Shown: positions 1 through 8,093, counted from the first letter of the stretch. The stretch: DNA of 47,711 nucleotides from Desulfobacterales bacterium (GCA_021647905.1 JAKITW010000012.1:1-47711); one strand, 5' to 3'. Notes: generated by a model not told the origin, from the sequence alone. Translations and numbers: made by a program.

Positions 1-587
1 TCGATTGTGGCCTTGATCGGCTCGAAATCCACCAACCAGGCTTTAAAAATGGCCTGGGCGATTTGCTCCAAAGTCTGGTTGATCTGGCGGTTGAGTTCGA
101 TTTTGTCATCAATGGAACACAATATATCGACTATCGTGTCTTGTTCTTTTCTATTGGGAAGCAAGACCTTTACATTGGAAAAATGTCCTTTATTTAATAT
201 TGGCGTCGCTGATCCACTGGCTATACCTTTTAACTCATCCTGTCGTGTTGAAAGATTGTAATAAACAAATTCTGCATTAAATTTTTCTTCATCAACAATT
301 ATGGTATTTATTTGCTGATTGGTAACACTCGGCTTTGCAACCATGACGACCTTACCCATATCTGATCCTATACACGAAACCGCAACACCGCGAGGGGGAA
401 CAAGACTATTTTTAACAGCACCTAATCCGCTTTCCGACAAATATCTCTCCGTAGTATCACTCCATTTCCTGCCATCCATATCTCTTGGCGTAATAAATGG
501 GGTATCCCCACCATAAGCGTCTTTTATTTTTCCTGGCGGGGTCTTGCCGGTCTTTATCTCGCCTAAAGCACTTAAACAGTACTCCAT
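1..587 (-). CDS. hsdS: Type I restriction-modification specificity subunit HsdS, N-terminal part (runs off the window)
   Basis: This frame is open from an ATG at 587 down to the window edge, about 195 codons. It starts 4 nt after the hsdM stop, so the two genes are translationally linked. The N-terminus (MEYCLSALGEIKTGKTPP) is typical of a HsdS target-recognition domain. Further on, a block with KGIASGSATPILNKGHFSN, then a helix with DDKIELNRQINQTLEQIAQA, matches the end of the first recognition domain and the start of the conserved central spacer helix. HsdS reads the two halves of the bipartite DNA target and holds two HsdM subunits. The second recognition domain lies outside the window, so specificity and integrity cannot be judged. 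The DNA is AT-richer than its neighbours, as is common for recognition domains exchanged by transfer. Confidence 0.9.
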   Translation of the reverse strand, partial: MEYCLSALGEIKTGKTPPGKIKDAYGGDTPFITPRDMDGRKWSDTTERYLSESGLGAVKNSLVPPRGVAVSCIGSDMGKVVMVAKPSVTNQQINTIIVDEEKFNAEFVYYNLSTRQDELKGIASGSATPILNKGHFSNVKVLLPNRKEQDTIVDILCSIDDKIELNRQINQTLEQIAQAIFKAWLVDFEPIKATI

Positions 588-591
588 CCAA

Positions 592-2253
592 TCAGATGCC
601 ATACCCTAACCCCGCCAAGTTCTGCTTGATCTGTTCTTCCAGCTTGTCACTATCGGCAAACTGTTCCTTGAGCTGGGCTGTCAATCGGGCCATCTTTTCG
701 GCAAAAGGTTCGCCGTCGTCCTCTTCCTCCGGTGCTCCCACATATCGACCAGGAGTGAGCACATAATCGTGTTGTTTTATTTCGTCTATATTTACAGACT
801 TCCATAGCCCGGCCAGATCAGCATATCCTTCGCCTCTTTGCCAGTTATGATAAGTAATGGCGAATTCCTTGATCTCATCAGCGGTAAAGTCACGCAAAAC
901 CCGGTCTTTCATATATCCCATGCTGCGGACATCCATGAAAAGGACTTCACTGGTCCGGTCGCGGAGACCATTTCTCTTTTTTTTGTTTCTGGTTAGAAAC
1001 CAGATGCAGGCTGGAATCTGGGTATTGGTGAAAAGCTGACCGGGCAGGGCCACCATGCACTCCACCAGGTCATTTTCAATCAGGGCCTTTCGTATCTGTC
1101 CTTCATTGTTGGTATTGGAACTCATGGAACCATTGGCCAGCAGCAGGGCCATGGAACCGTTGGGTGCCAGGTGGTAGAGCATGTGCTGCAGCCAGGCAAA
1201 GTTGGCATTGTTGGTCGGCGGTTTGCCATATTGCCAGCGCGGGTCGTCGTCGCTGACCCCGGTATCCCATTCCTTCATATTAAAGGGAGGATTGGCCATG
1301 ATGAAGTTGGCCCTGAGATCCGGGTGCTGGTCATTGGTAAAAGTGTTGGCCGGTTCCTTGCCGAAGTTGAACTCGATACCGCGAATCACCATGTTCATGG
1401 CAGCGAGCTGCCAGGTGGTGTGGTTGTATTCCTGGCCGTAGATGGAGACATCGCCCAGCCTGCCGCCATGGCCCTTGATGAATTTTTCGCTCTGCACAAA
1501 AAAGCCGCCCGAGCCCATGGCCGGATCGTATACCCTGCCCTTGAAAGGCTGGAGCATCTCGACAATCAAGGTGACGATCGACTTGGGCGTATAGAACTGG
1601 CCGCCTTTCTTGCCTTCAGCCAGGGCGAACTGGCCAAGAAAATATTCATACACATGGCCGAGGATGTCCTTGGCATGCAGTGATTTATGTTCAAAGGGGA
1701 TAGTGGCGATCTGATCGATCAACTCGCCGAGCTTGGCCTGGTCGATCTGCAAACGGCCATACTGTTTGTTGAGGATCCCTTTGAGTTTGGGATTGTCCTT
1801 TTCAATGGCATCCAAGGCGTCGTCGATCAACCGACCCACACTGCGAAAAATGTATGTGCGTTTTTTGCCGTTGGTAATCTCGATCTCAGTTCCCGGCGCC
1901 AACTTCGAATTATCCTGCAGGGTCTGCCAGCGGGCCAGTTCAGGCACCCAGAAGACATTCTTCTCGGTGTAGTAGTCGCGAATTTCCAGTTCATCGTTGA
2001 TCTCGTCCTGGTATTCCTCCGGCGAGTCGTAGTCGTCCGGATCGAGAAAATATTCATGGCCCGGGTCCTCGAACTGCTCGAACAACTCCTGCCGGCGCAT
2101 CTCAAAGGCATCTGACACATACTTGATAAACAACAGGCCCAACACCGCATGCTTGTATTGGGCCGCATCCAGGGTGGAGCGCAGTTTGTCCGCCGCGGTC
2201 CACAACTTCTTTTCAAGATCGTTTAGAAATTTCTGCTCTTCTTGCTGTGTCAT
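592..2253 (-). CDS. hsdM: Type I restriction-modification DNA adenine methyltransferase HsdM
   Basis: HsdM methylates adenine N6 in the hemimethylated target and forms the M2S core of the type I enzyme. From the ATG at 2253 the protein is 553 residues, the normal family length. Residues 1-50 resemble the HsdM N-terminal helical domain (KKLWTAADKLRSTLDAAQYK). The SAM-binding motif I DPAMGSGGF is at about 243-251 and the catalytic NPPF (motif IV) at about 321-324; GGQFYTP precedes motif I as usual. The frame stays open upstream to 2514 and could be read from a TTG at 2493, giving 633 residues, but that extra part is a DUF1016 remnant, so I chose the ATG, which has AAGG about 10 nt upstream. hsdS follows 4 nt downstream. 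No hsdR is seen in the window; it may lie to the left. Confidence 0.93.
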   Translation of the reverse strand: MTQQEEQKFLNDLEKKLWTAADKLRSTLDAAQYKHAVLGLLFIKYVSDAFEMRRQELFEQFEDPGHEYFLDPDDYDSPEEYQDEINDELEIRDYYTEKNVFWVPELARWQTLQDNSKLAPGTEIEITNGKKRTYIFRSVGRLIDDALDAIEKDNPKLKGILNKQYGRLQIDQAKLGELIDQIATIPFEHKSLHAKDILGHVYEYFLGQFALAEGKKGGQFYTPKSIVTLIVEMLQPFKGRVYDPAMGSGGFFVQSEKFIKGHGGRLGDVSIYGQEYNHTTWQLAAMNMVIRGIEFNFGKEPANTFTNDQHPDLRANFIMANPPFNMKEWDTGVSDDDPRWQYGKPPTNNANFAWLQHMLYHLAPNGSMALLLANGSMSSNTNNEGQIRKALIENDLVECMVALPGQLFTNTQIPACIWFLTRNKKKRNGLRDRTSEVLFMDVRSMGYMKDRVLRDFTADEIKEFAITYHNWQRGEGYADLAGLWKSVNIDEIKQHDYVLTPGRYVGAPEEEDDGEPFAEKMARLTAQLKEQFADSDKLEEQIKQNLAGLGYGI

Positions 2254-2514
2254 TAATTTCAACCTTACTAAATGAAAACCGGATTTCCGCGTCATCCGGA
2301 TATAGAACTCTCGTTCCTGCGGGTCTTTGCAGCGCTGAAGGATGGTTAGGTTGTGGGTCCAGCCGATTTGCGCAACCAGTGGTTGCACTTTTGGCAGGTC
2401 GCAATACGCGAGGTATAATTCCCGCATGTAGAAGACATTCCTGCGGGAATAACCGCTCACGCCGGGAAATTCGCGGCGAAGGTCCGCTGCCAATTGCCTT
2501 ATCTTTCTTGACCG
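2254..2514 (-). pseudogene. Remnant of a DUF1016 (YhcG-like) gene, in frame with hsdM
   Basis: The stretch upstream of the hsdM ATG is open from a TGA at 2514 and encodes LAADLRREFPGVSGYSRRN, then FYMRELYLAY and REFYIRMTRKSGF. These match the N-terminal domain of DUF1016 proteins (PDDEXK nuclease, YhcG type), which often sit inside type I restriction operons. Only about 75 residues of that domain remain: the usual start and the whole C-terminal nuclease domain are missing. The remnant runs straight into MTQQEEQ, the natural N-terminus of HsdM. A deletion that removed most of a DUF1016 gene and joined the frames explains this best. Translation from TTG 2493 (AAGG 4 nt upstream) cannot be excluded and would make a fusion protein. 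Confidence 0.7.
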
Positions 2515-2541
2515 TCACGCCGCCTTTACGAAAAAAAGCCT

Positions 2542-2970
2542 CTATTCGAGTTTTGTTTTGTATGGATCAGCACCTGCTTTCGGCATTCCATTCCCTTGTT
2601 TTCTTTTCTTCCTCACCGTTCCATCAAATCCCGGGCAACCGGTGTTTTCCGCGTGTTCCCTTGACAGGGGATAATTCCTGCAATGTTCGGGTTTCATGTC
2701 CTGGATGCGGCAGATATATTTATTTTTTCCAGGCAACTTACGCAGCCAGGGACACCTGGCAACATCATCACCGGTCGTTGGACTGACCCAGATGTCATAT
2801 ACTTGATGGCCTTCACCGATAGATATGACGTCAACCCATGCCAGAATATCAGCGCGATCATTCTCTTCCCAGCGCCGAATATCCTCTTCGGTGGCGCATA
2901 CATCAATCGCTCCCGAGAGATTCAGGCAACAATGGCCGCATTGTTTGCAGTTAAAGTCTGCCAAGGGCAT
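2542..2970 (-). CDS. YkgJ-family cysteine-cluster protein
   Basis: This 142-residue protein has the cysteine pattern of the YkgJ/UPF0153 family, thought to bind zinc or an Fe-S cluster: FNCKQCGHCC near the N-terminus (residues 6-16), then ARCPWLR, YICRIQDMKPEHCRNYP, and a late GCPGF. The exact function of the family is not established. The start ATG at 2970 lies just before the first cysteine cluster, as usual. The C-terminus after GCPGFDG is a lysine-rich tail without recognisable motif. It stands alone between the DUF1016 remnant and a repeat element, on the same strand as its neighbours. Confidence 0.8.
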   Translation of the reverse strand: MPLADFNCKQCGHCCLNLSGAIDVCATEEDIRRWEENDRADILAWVDVISIGEGHQVYDIWVSPTTGDDVARCPWLRKLPGKNKYICRIQDMKPEHCRNYPLSREHAENTGCPGFDGTVRKKRKQGNGMPKAGADPYKTKLE

Positions 2971-3014
2971 ATTGTTTTACCATGTTTAACGAGATATTCT
3001 AACCCGGCGGAGTT

Positions 3015-3110
3015 GGATAAGACCCTTTACGGCCCAGAGATCATCAGAGGGTTGGTTGCCCTTGTCGCAAGATACACGCTTTTTCGTAGATCTTTAGGAC
3101 AAAGGGTCTA
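3015..3110. repeat. Family B palindromic repeat, copy 1 (about 96 bp)
   Basis: The element begins GGATAAGACCCTTTACGG and ends TTTAGGACAAAGGGTCTA. The same ends, with a different middle, recur twice in tandem at 12262-12467. The termini are inverted (AAGACCCT versus AGGGTCT), so the element can fold on itself. The upstream flank CCCGGCGGAG resembles the CCCGGCGATG before copy 3, suggesting the unit may extend a little to the left. Its last bases provide the stop codon of the gene at 3108-3419. Confidence 0.8.
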
Positions 3111-3419
3111 ATGAATTGTCCCCTCACTCATATCCCATACCAATCCCTGCCAGCCGTCGATAAGGCCCTCGTCCCCGCATTCAGGGCAGAACCAGTGAAT
3201 CCGGTCGTCCATCTCAAGCTGGATTTTCAATCTGCCCTTGCACGGTTTTCTTTTCGGCCGCCGCCAGCATTTCGGCGCCTCTCCCACCGACAGACCGCGG
3301 TCGCGTGACGTTATCCAGGTTATGATCTCCGCCAGCTTTTTCACCTTCAACCTCAGCTGCGGGAGAGCCGGGCCGTCCTGCTGTTCGTTCAACCAGTGTC
3401 TTATGTCAATCACCCACAT
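3108..3419 (-). CDS. Conserved small protein with a zinc-ribbon-like C-terminus
   Basis: The protein has 103 residues from the ATG at 3419 (MWVIDIRHWL). The N-terminal half is helical; the C-terminal half carries two cysteine pairs, CWRRPKRKPC and FCPECGDEG, followed by LIDGWQGLVWDMSEG. I recognise this as a conserved hypothetical family of about 100 residues that ends near the W-D motif; no function is known to me. The stop codon TAG is formed by the end of the family B repeat, and the last residues (TIH) are probably not ancestral. An upstream in-frame ATG would add seven residues; the chosen start fits family N-termini better. Confidence 0.7.
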   Translation of the reverse strand: MWVIDIRHWLNEQQDGPALPQLRLKVKKLAEIITWITSRDRGLSVGEAPKCWRRPKRKPCKGRLKIQLEMDDRIHWFCPECGDEGLIDGWQGLVWDMSEGTIH

Positions 3420-3672
3420 ACGCAATCCCCAACCCAAAACCAGTACCTGTTTCGCTCAGCCGATATCTCTGCTGGAGTAAATTATCCAACTACCTTCCAA
3501 GATAGCGCTCTGGTAGCGCTCTGGGGTCTGGCTTGACTTGTTGACATTTGATGCTTCGGACCCCGGCACGGAACGTATTTTGGCGCCGTGCATATTCTTT
3601 ACGGTTCCTTCAAGTATTTCGTGATATGATTATCATGTTAGTACCACGTTTATTGCCATATTAATGTGGTCA

Positions 3673-4731
3673 TTACCTTAATTCCCCGGCAATTCGACGC
3701 CAGCGGGCGTCCCGGCCACGTCCCAAAATCTCCAGCTTGCCTTGCTTGCGCCAACTGTTCATCACCCTGCGGATCATTTCGCGACTTACATTAGGACAGA
3801 GCTGTTCAATCTCGGCGATTCCAAACGGCCTTGTCATGCTGCGCAGGGCATACTCCACAATCTCGGTCTTGGCGCCACGCGGACTTTTGGTCCGGCCCAC
3901 TCTTTCCTCAAACTCCTTATAGACCACCTTAAGAATCGACAACAGATAATTCACGTAGGGCCAGGGATCATGGCGGCCTTCGCGCCAGTGGATGGAACTT
4001 TGCGCCAGGGTTTCATAGTACCTCTCCTTATTCTGCTCGATGATCCGTTCGATGCTGATAAAACGACCCGCCTCGAAGCCGAGATGATAGCACTGCAACA
4101 GCAGGAGCAGCCTGGAAACCCGGCCGTTGCCGTCCCGGAAAGGATGAATGCAGAGAAAATCGAGATTAAAGGCAGCCATGGCCACCAGCGGATGCACCCA
4201 GCGTTCCTCCAAGCACCGGTCCCAAAGATCGAGCAACTCGCGCATGGCGGCCGGCGTGTCCGCCGCCGCGACCGTCTTGAAGCGGACTCTTGATCTGCCG
4301 TCGGCAAACCTCTCAATGATATCGCTTTCCTTTTCCTTATATTTGCCGGCATCCCAGATATCGCCGCGGGTCAACCGGTGCAGTTCGCATATGGTCTCCT
4401 CGGAAAGAGGCAGGGAGTCACCCTGTTCGTGAATGAGATTCAGGGCGTTGCGGTATCCCCGGACTTCCTCTTCGTCCCGGTCCTGGAGCGGAGCCTGACC
4501 GAGAACAATCGATTGAACCCGGGCCTGTTCAACCTGAACGCCCTCAATCCGGTTGGAGGAAACCGCGCTTTCGATCAAGGCGTGTTCGCGCAACGCTTTC
4601 AGTTTCTGTGGGGCCTGACGGAAAAAAAGCTCCTGCCGGCCCCGGGCTTCCGACAGATCACCGATGTACCATGCGCTAGCCGCGGGTATGGTCCGTGGTT
4701 TTGCAGCGAATTTTCTAAGGGTCATCATCAT
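3673..4731 (-). CDS. Fic-domain protein (likely AMP-transferase) with C-terminal winged helix
   Basis: Fic enzymes usually transfer AMP from ATP to a protein hydroxyl group. This 352-residue protein has the catalytic motif HPFRDGNGR at about 196-204, with H196 as the expected base, and an N-terminal autoinhibitory motif SNRIEG at about 59-64 (S-x3-E-G), so it looks like a self-inhibited class II Fic protein. The C-terminal about 70 residues (GIAEIEQLCPNVSREMIRR) look like a winged helix, as in the larger Fic family with N-terminal DUF4172-like helices. The ATG at 4731 has GGAG 5 nt upstream. The open frame extends much further upstream to 5136, but there it lies antisense to nothing conserved and in the shadow of the ferredoxin gene, so the long version is rejected. 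No antitoxin gene is adjacent. Confidence 0.9.
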   Translation of the reverse strand: MMMTLRKFAAKPRTIPAASAWYIGDLSEARGRQELFFRQAPQKLKALREHALIESAVSSNRIEGVQVEQARVQSIVLGQAPLQDRDEEEVRGYRNALNLIHEQGDSLPLSEETICELHRLTRGDIWDAGKYKEKESDIIERFADGRSRVRFKTVAAADTPAAMRELLDLWDRCLEERWVHPLVAMAAFNLDFLCIHPFRDGNGRVSRLLLLLQCYHLGFEAGRFISIERIIEQNKERYYETLAQSSIHWREGRHDPWPYVNYLLSILKVVYKEFEERVGRTKSPRGAKTEIVEYALRSMTRPFGIAEIEQLCPNVSREMIRRVMNSWRKQGKLEILGRGRDARWRRIAGELR

Positions 4732-4891
4732 AGAAACTCCGTTATTGACTACGTTGACAAACGAACGGAAAACCGGGACAGAACTTTTTTCTCTGGCCGA
4801 CGACGGAAAATTGGTCGGGCGTCGGTACTCTTGAATATTGAGGAAAAACCCAACAAATAAAATTAGGTGACTACCCTTGCCCCTCTCGCCA

Positions 4892-5692
4892 TTACCGCAA
4901 GGCAATTGCCCCGTGCGGGCAGTGGTTGCGGCAGAGGCCGCAGCCGTAGCATTTATCCGGATCGACCACGGCGACCGTGTTGACGCCTTCTGTACGGCCG
5001 GCAATGGCAACGAACCGGCAGCTCTCGGCACAGAGGCCGCAGCCGTCGCAAAGAGTTGGGTCCACCCGGGCCTTGTATTCGCCCGGGGCCAGGGTCTCAA
5101 CCTGCATCGCGATGGTGCGCAGGCCCAGGCATGCATGGCTGGTGCAGTTGCAGATCGCCCCGATAAAGGGGGTGATCATGGTCCAGATGGTGTGTATCGC
5201 CCCCTCTTCCTCCAGGGCCTCCATCTGGGCCATGGCCTTGGCCGGACTCACCGTTTCGAAGCCCTTGTCCAACGCCTTGCCGAAATAGCTCATGTCCAGA
5301 TCCCGGTGCCAGGTCTCCGGCGAATAGCTCACCGAATAGCAGCAACGTTTTTCCGTCCGGTCAACGGCCCAGCGGCAGGCGCAGGGCATCCGCACCACGG
5401 TGGCGGCCTGGCCGACGATGGCCTTGACATCCTCCAGGGGCACCACCTGGCCGAAATGCTCCTCCCGGGCCTTTTCCTCCATGGCCCGGACCAGGCGGGC
5501 CGGCAGTTTTTTTTTCTTGCGATAAATGGTCTCCAGCCGGCCGAGGCTGACAATTCCCTCGCCGATGGTCGACTGGAGAAAGCTTGAGATATATTGGCGG
5601 CGCCTGAGATCGGCAATCAGGTCGCGGGCGTAATTCCTGGCGTTCTTGTACCAGATCGCCCCGTCGCCGTGTTTTGTACAGAATTCACACAT
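4892..5692 (-). CDS. 4Fe-4S ferredoxin-domain protein
   Basis: This 266-residue protein ends in two classical 4Fe-4S motifs, CDGCGLCAESC and CYGCGLCRNHC followed by PHGAIALR, in the last 55 residues. The N-terminal part has other conserved cysteines: MCEFC at the start, MPCACRW, KRCCYS, and CNCTSHACLG. It has no membrane segment or signal peptide, so it is presumably cytoplasmic. I recognise similar proteins from sulfate reducers, where they are annotated only as 4Fe-4S binding proteins; the electron partners are unknown. The start MCEFCTKHG is well placed. It stands alone here, so context gives no further hint. Confidence 0.85.
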   Translation of the reverse strand: MCEFCTKHGDGAIWYKNARNYARDLIADLRRRQYISSFLQSTIGEGIVSLGRLETIYRKKKKLPARLVRAMEEKAREEHFGQVVPLEDVKAIVGQAATVVRMPCACRWAVDRTEKRCCYSVSYSPETWHRDLDMSYFGKALDKGFETVSPAKAMAQMEALEEEGAIHTIWTMITPFIGAICNCTSHACLGLRTIAMQVETLAPGEYKARVDPTLCDGCGLCAESCRFVAIAGRTEGVNTVAVVDPDKCYGCGLCRNHCPHGAIALR

Positions 5693-6023
5693 GTTTTTTC
5701 CTGATTCTTTTGCTGTTTTTGCGGCACCGTTCCAATTCCGGAGAGATTACGAGGTCAGGCGGAAGCCCTGCTCCAGCATCTCCAGCATGGTCAGGGTGAT
5801 GATCCTGAACTCGGTGCAGCCAACGGGTATAAACCAGGAGCCGGCAAGGCTGGACAGATAGGTCCGCCGCTCCAGGGCCGTATGTCGAGCCGGGAAGGGG
5901 GCTGGGGGAGATTCCTCAGTCAGAATTTGCCGGCACCATGGCGTAGTTACAGGTATTCGATGCGGTTGGATTCAGTCATTCCCCGGCCCTTTTTCGTCAT
6001 CCCACAAATCTCGATACCCGGTA
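5693..6023. other. Intergenic stretch, possibly with degraded gene remnants
   Basis: No intact gene is visible in these 331 bp. On the minus strand, a frame bounded by TGA at about 5974 and TAA at about 5748 ends with a plausible protein-like tail (LAGSWFIPVGCTEF, then LTMLEMLEQGFRL) but has no start codon. A tiny ORF just above it reads MTESNRIEYL and stops; it resembles the first residues of AlbA_2-domain regulators. Both could be scraps of lost genes; neither is certain. Confidence 0.3.
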
Positions 6024-7670
6024 TCAGGTCGGCAGTCCCTTTTGCCGGACAGCCTTCCAGAGGTTGCGCCGCCTTTTGTGCTCCGTCTTCCAGTTGGACA
6101 GAATGCGGTTGAAAAAATCCCTGTCAATATCATGAACCGCGGCCAGCCACAGGGCGTGGACATCATAATTGGATTTTTCAGCCGATTCCGGAGCAGGGAT
6201 GAATTTATCAATGTCATGTTGCCAGGCGCTAAGAATATCGTCCAGTAATTCTTCCGCCTTGAATTTTCTAAGCCAGGCATGGCGGATTTTCTTGTTTTTG
6301 CCACCGCCATAAACCAGGCTGTTGACTGCCTGGCGCAGATTTGCATAACGGCCGGCAGCACCGGCTATTTGCAAAATATCGTCTGTCAGCAGGCAATAGC
6401 TTTTCACCTGGTAATTATCCGCTAATATTTCCCTAGGCTTCAGGCTGCTGCCAAGGCTGTGCAACCAGTTCCCGACCCGGTCGTGGAAATATTCGCGGTT
6501 TTCTTGGTTTATACCGGTTTTCAGCAAAAAGAAGAGCCAGTCAGGGGTGGTATTGCTCAGGCGGCCGAAACCGAGGCCCAGGGTAACGGTTACCGTGTAC
6601 TCCATCCACTGTCGGCACAGTCCCCGGATCACCTGCTCAGCGGGAGAGGCGGAAAAATCACGGACCAGAGCGGCGATCCGGTCCCAGGCATGCGGATCAT
6701 GGTAAACGGCCAGTTGAAACGCCAGGGCGGCCTTCAGAACATGCTTTTCTTCTTTCCCGGCAATATCCAGCCAATGATCGAATACTGAGCAGAGTTCCGT
6801 ATCTGCATTACCGTATCCGTAACAAAGCCTGTTGATGAGAAGAACTTTTTCCGGGTCCCAACTTTTCTGCCCTCTCCTGCCGAGATAACTCTTGAAAACT
6901 TGTTTGATGATTTCCTCAGCCCCGGCCCGGTCTCCTTTCATGAGCCGGTCTTCGATAACCGGCAGACCATAATGCCAGTCCCGGGCAAGAAGCTTCCCGC
7001 AATCCTTGAGATAAGTATCCTGGTTGAAACACTTTGCCAGGGCATGATACACGTGATGCCAGCCGGACCATGGCGAGGCCAATCGTTCTTGCCAGAAAGA
7101 ACGGCCGCGATTTTCAGTTATGAATTCATAGATCTCCTGCTTTTGCTCCGAAGAAAAGTCATCCAGGAAATCGATAAAGGCCTTTGTATCCAGCAGGCAG
7201 CGCCATCCCGCCTCAAGGTCGGCCAACCTGTCGGCAAAAGAAGCGGCTGAATCGGCGTGCAGCTTTTCCCAGGTCAGCAGGCAGCGGGTGAATACAGGCC
7301 CCACATAGATCTCTTCATGGTCAAAATCACACATCCATTCCGGGTAACTCTTGATATTGTCTTCTATTTCATCTATCGCCCCCGCGAAAATCTCCAGGTC
7401 TTCCTCGCCGGTGTTGTGGATTGTATCAAGCAACGGCAGCATTTTTTCCGCAACCTCATCAAGGTCATCGGCCAGGGAGCCGCAATCGAAACAAGGCGGT
7501 TCCCAATGGACATCCTGATAAGCATAGCGGCCTTCCTCGTCACCAACTTCAATGACCAGGTTATGCCATTGATTCCAGAGCTGATGCCAGATTTCCAGAT
7601 ACTTGGCGGTTGACGGCCGTCCCTCTTTTTTCTTCTTTTTCTTGTCGCCTTTTTTAAGGTAACCGTTCAC
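6024..7670 (-). CDS. Uncharacterised protein, 3' part of a gene split by a MITE
   Basis: The open frame gives 548 residues when started at the GTG at 7670, but that GTG and the next codons (MNGY) belong to the terminal repeat of the inserted 152-bp element, and no ribosome-binding site precedes it. From LKKGDKKKKKKEG onward the sequence is native. Removing the element and one 8-bp target duplication joins this frame exactly to the small ORF 7807-7977, giving a 597-residue protein. The native part is mostly helical and acidic, tryptophan-rich (WHQLWNQWHNL), with PPCFDCGSLADDLDEVAE near residue 60, and a basic C-terminus (KTEHKRRRNLWKAVRQKG). It may be a helical-repeat protein. I do not recognise the family. 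Expression of this fragment is doubtful. Confidence 0.6.
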   Translation of the reverse strand: MNGYLKKGDKKKKKKEGRPSTAKYLEIWHQLWNQWHNLVIEVGDEEGRYAYQDVHWEPPCFDCGSLADDLDEVAEKMLPLLDTIHNTGEEDLEIFAGAIDEIEDNIKSYPEWMCDFDHEEIYVGPVFTRCLLTWEKLHADSAASFADRLADLEAGWRCLLDTKAFIDFLDDFSSEQKQEIYEFITENRGRSFWQERLASPWSGWHHVYHALAKCFNQDTYLKDCGKLLARDWHYGLPVIEDRLMKGDRAGAEEIIKQVFKSYLGRRGQKSWDPEKVLLINRLCYGYGNADTELCSVFDHWLDIAGKEEKHVLKAALAFQLAVYHDPHAWDRIAALVRDFSASPAEQVIRGLCRQWMEYTVTVTLGLGFGRLSNTTPDWLFFLLKTGINQENREYFHDRVGNWLHSLGSSLKPREILADNYQVKSYCLLTDDILQIAGAAGRYANLRQAVNSLVYGGGKNKKIRHAWLRKFKAEELLDDILSAWQHDIDKFIPAPESAEKSNYDVHALWLAAVHDIDRDFFNRILSNWKTEHKRRRNLWKAVRQKGLPT

Positions 7671-7810
7671 CGGGGGTACGGATTTATGGTAATCTCATGC
7701 CCGTAAGCGTTCACCAGTGGCTTAGATTCGTTCATTTGGGACTGCGAAGCATACTGGTGCTATTCGAGCAGGCCAAAATGGGCGAAGATGAGGTGCTGGT
7801 GAACGCTTAC
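7659..7810. mobile_element. 152-bp MITE (family A, IS66-like ends), copy 1, with 8-bp target duplication
   Basis: The element runs from GTAACCGTTCACCGGGGG to GGTGAACGCTTAC. Its ends are imperfect inverted repeats (GTAACCGTTCACC versus GTAAGCGTTCACC, 12 of 13). It is flanked on both sides by TTTTTAAG (7651-7658 and 7811-7818), a perfect 8-bp duplication. A second 152-bp copy, differing at only a few positions, lies at 12012-12163. It encodes no transposase. Ends starting GTAA and 8-bp duplications are features of the IS66 family, so it was probably moved by an IS66-type transposase elsewhere in the genome. Confidence 0.93.
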
Positions 7811-7977
7811 TTTTTAAGTATGTTGCGCACGGTCGTTGCAATATCGGCTTGCAGGCCGCCCAAGACATCTTGCCGCTGAGATTCGGACAGAGTTGATATA
7901 CAGGCCGAAAGCAGGCGGGCGGTCTGCTCGTCAGTCAGGAAATTCATTATTTTCTTGCCAATTTCTTGCTTGCTCAT
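7807..7977 (-). CDS. 5' fragment (56 residues) of the MITE-split gene
   Basis: The ORF starts at ATG 7977 (MSKQEIGKKIMNFLTDEQ) with AGGGA about 7 nt upstream and ends NILKK followed by TAA. The stop codon is the TAA inside the GTAAGCG terminus of the inserted element. Without the element the frame continues into the 6024-7670 ORF at the shared KKGDKKKK region. The fragment is helical and looks like the natural N-terminus of the longer protein. It may still be translated, but as a truncated product. It lies downstream of tRNA-Leu and its likely terminator. Confidence 0.6.
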   Translation of the reverse strand: MSKQEIGKKIMNFLTDEQTARLLSACISTLSESQRQDVLGGLQADIATTVRNILKK

Positions 7978-7989
7978 ATCAATCCCTGC

Positions 7990-8020
7990 GTAAACATTCA
8001 GTAAACCCCCTCCTATCGGG
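7990..8020. repeat. Family D repeat fragment
   Basis: The 31 bp starting GTAAACATTCAGTAAAC and ending CTATCGGG match the terminal part of the 127-bp family D element seen at 20892-21018 and 47585-47711. The remaining about 95 bp of the element are absent here. The piece can fold as AAACCC/GGGTTT. Confidence 0.65.
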
Positions 8021-8043
8021 TTTTTGATTGCTGACGGTCCAGA

Positions 8044-8068
8044 CAAAAAAAGGACCGTAACCCTTTTC
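8044..8068 (-). terminator. Possible terminator downstream of tRNA-Leu
   Basis: Read on the minus strand, AAAAGG is followed by an 8-nt loop, CCTTTT and further Ts (seven in all), 26 nt after the tRNA 3' end. An overlapping alternative hairpin ACGGTCC/GGACCGT (8034-8058) places the T run in the loop. The stem is short, so the call is tentative. Confidence 0.4.
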
Positions 8069-8093
8069 AGGATTACAGCCCCTTTTATGAAAA

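Noticed and set aside
2213-2518. 101-codon ORF overlapping the DUF1016 remnant
   Set aside because: The other frame has clear DUF1016 residues, while this one has no recognisable features.
4732-5136. N-terminal extension of the Fic gene up to 5136
   Set aside because: The ATG at 4731 has a good ribosome-binding site, the extension has low-complexity composition and overlaps the ferredoxin gene in another frame.
5748-5975. Possible selenoprotein read through the TGA near 5974
   Set aside because: The upstream frame is only the shadow of the next gene and no known selenoprotein motif is present.
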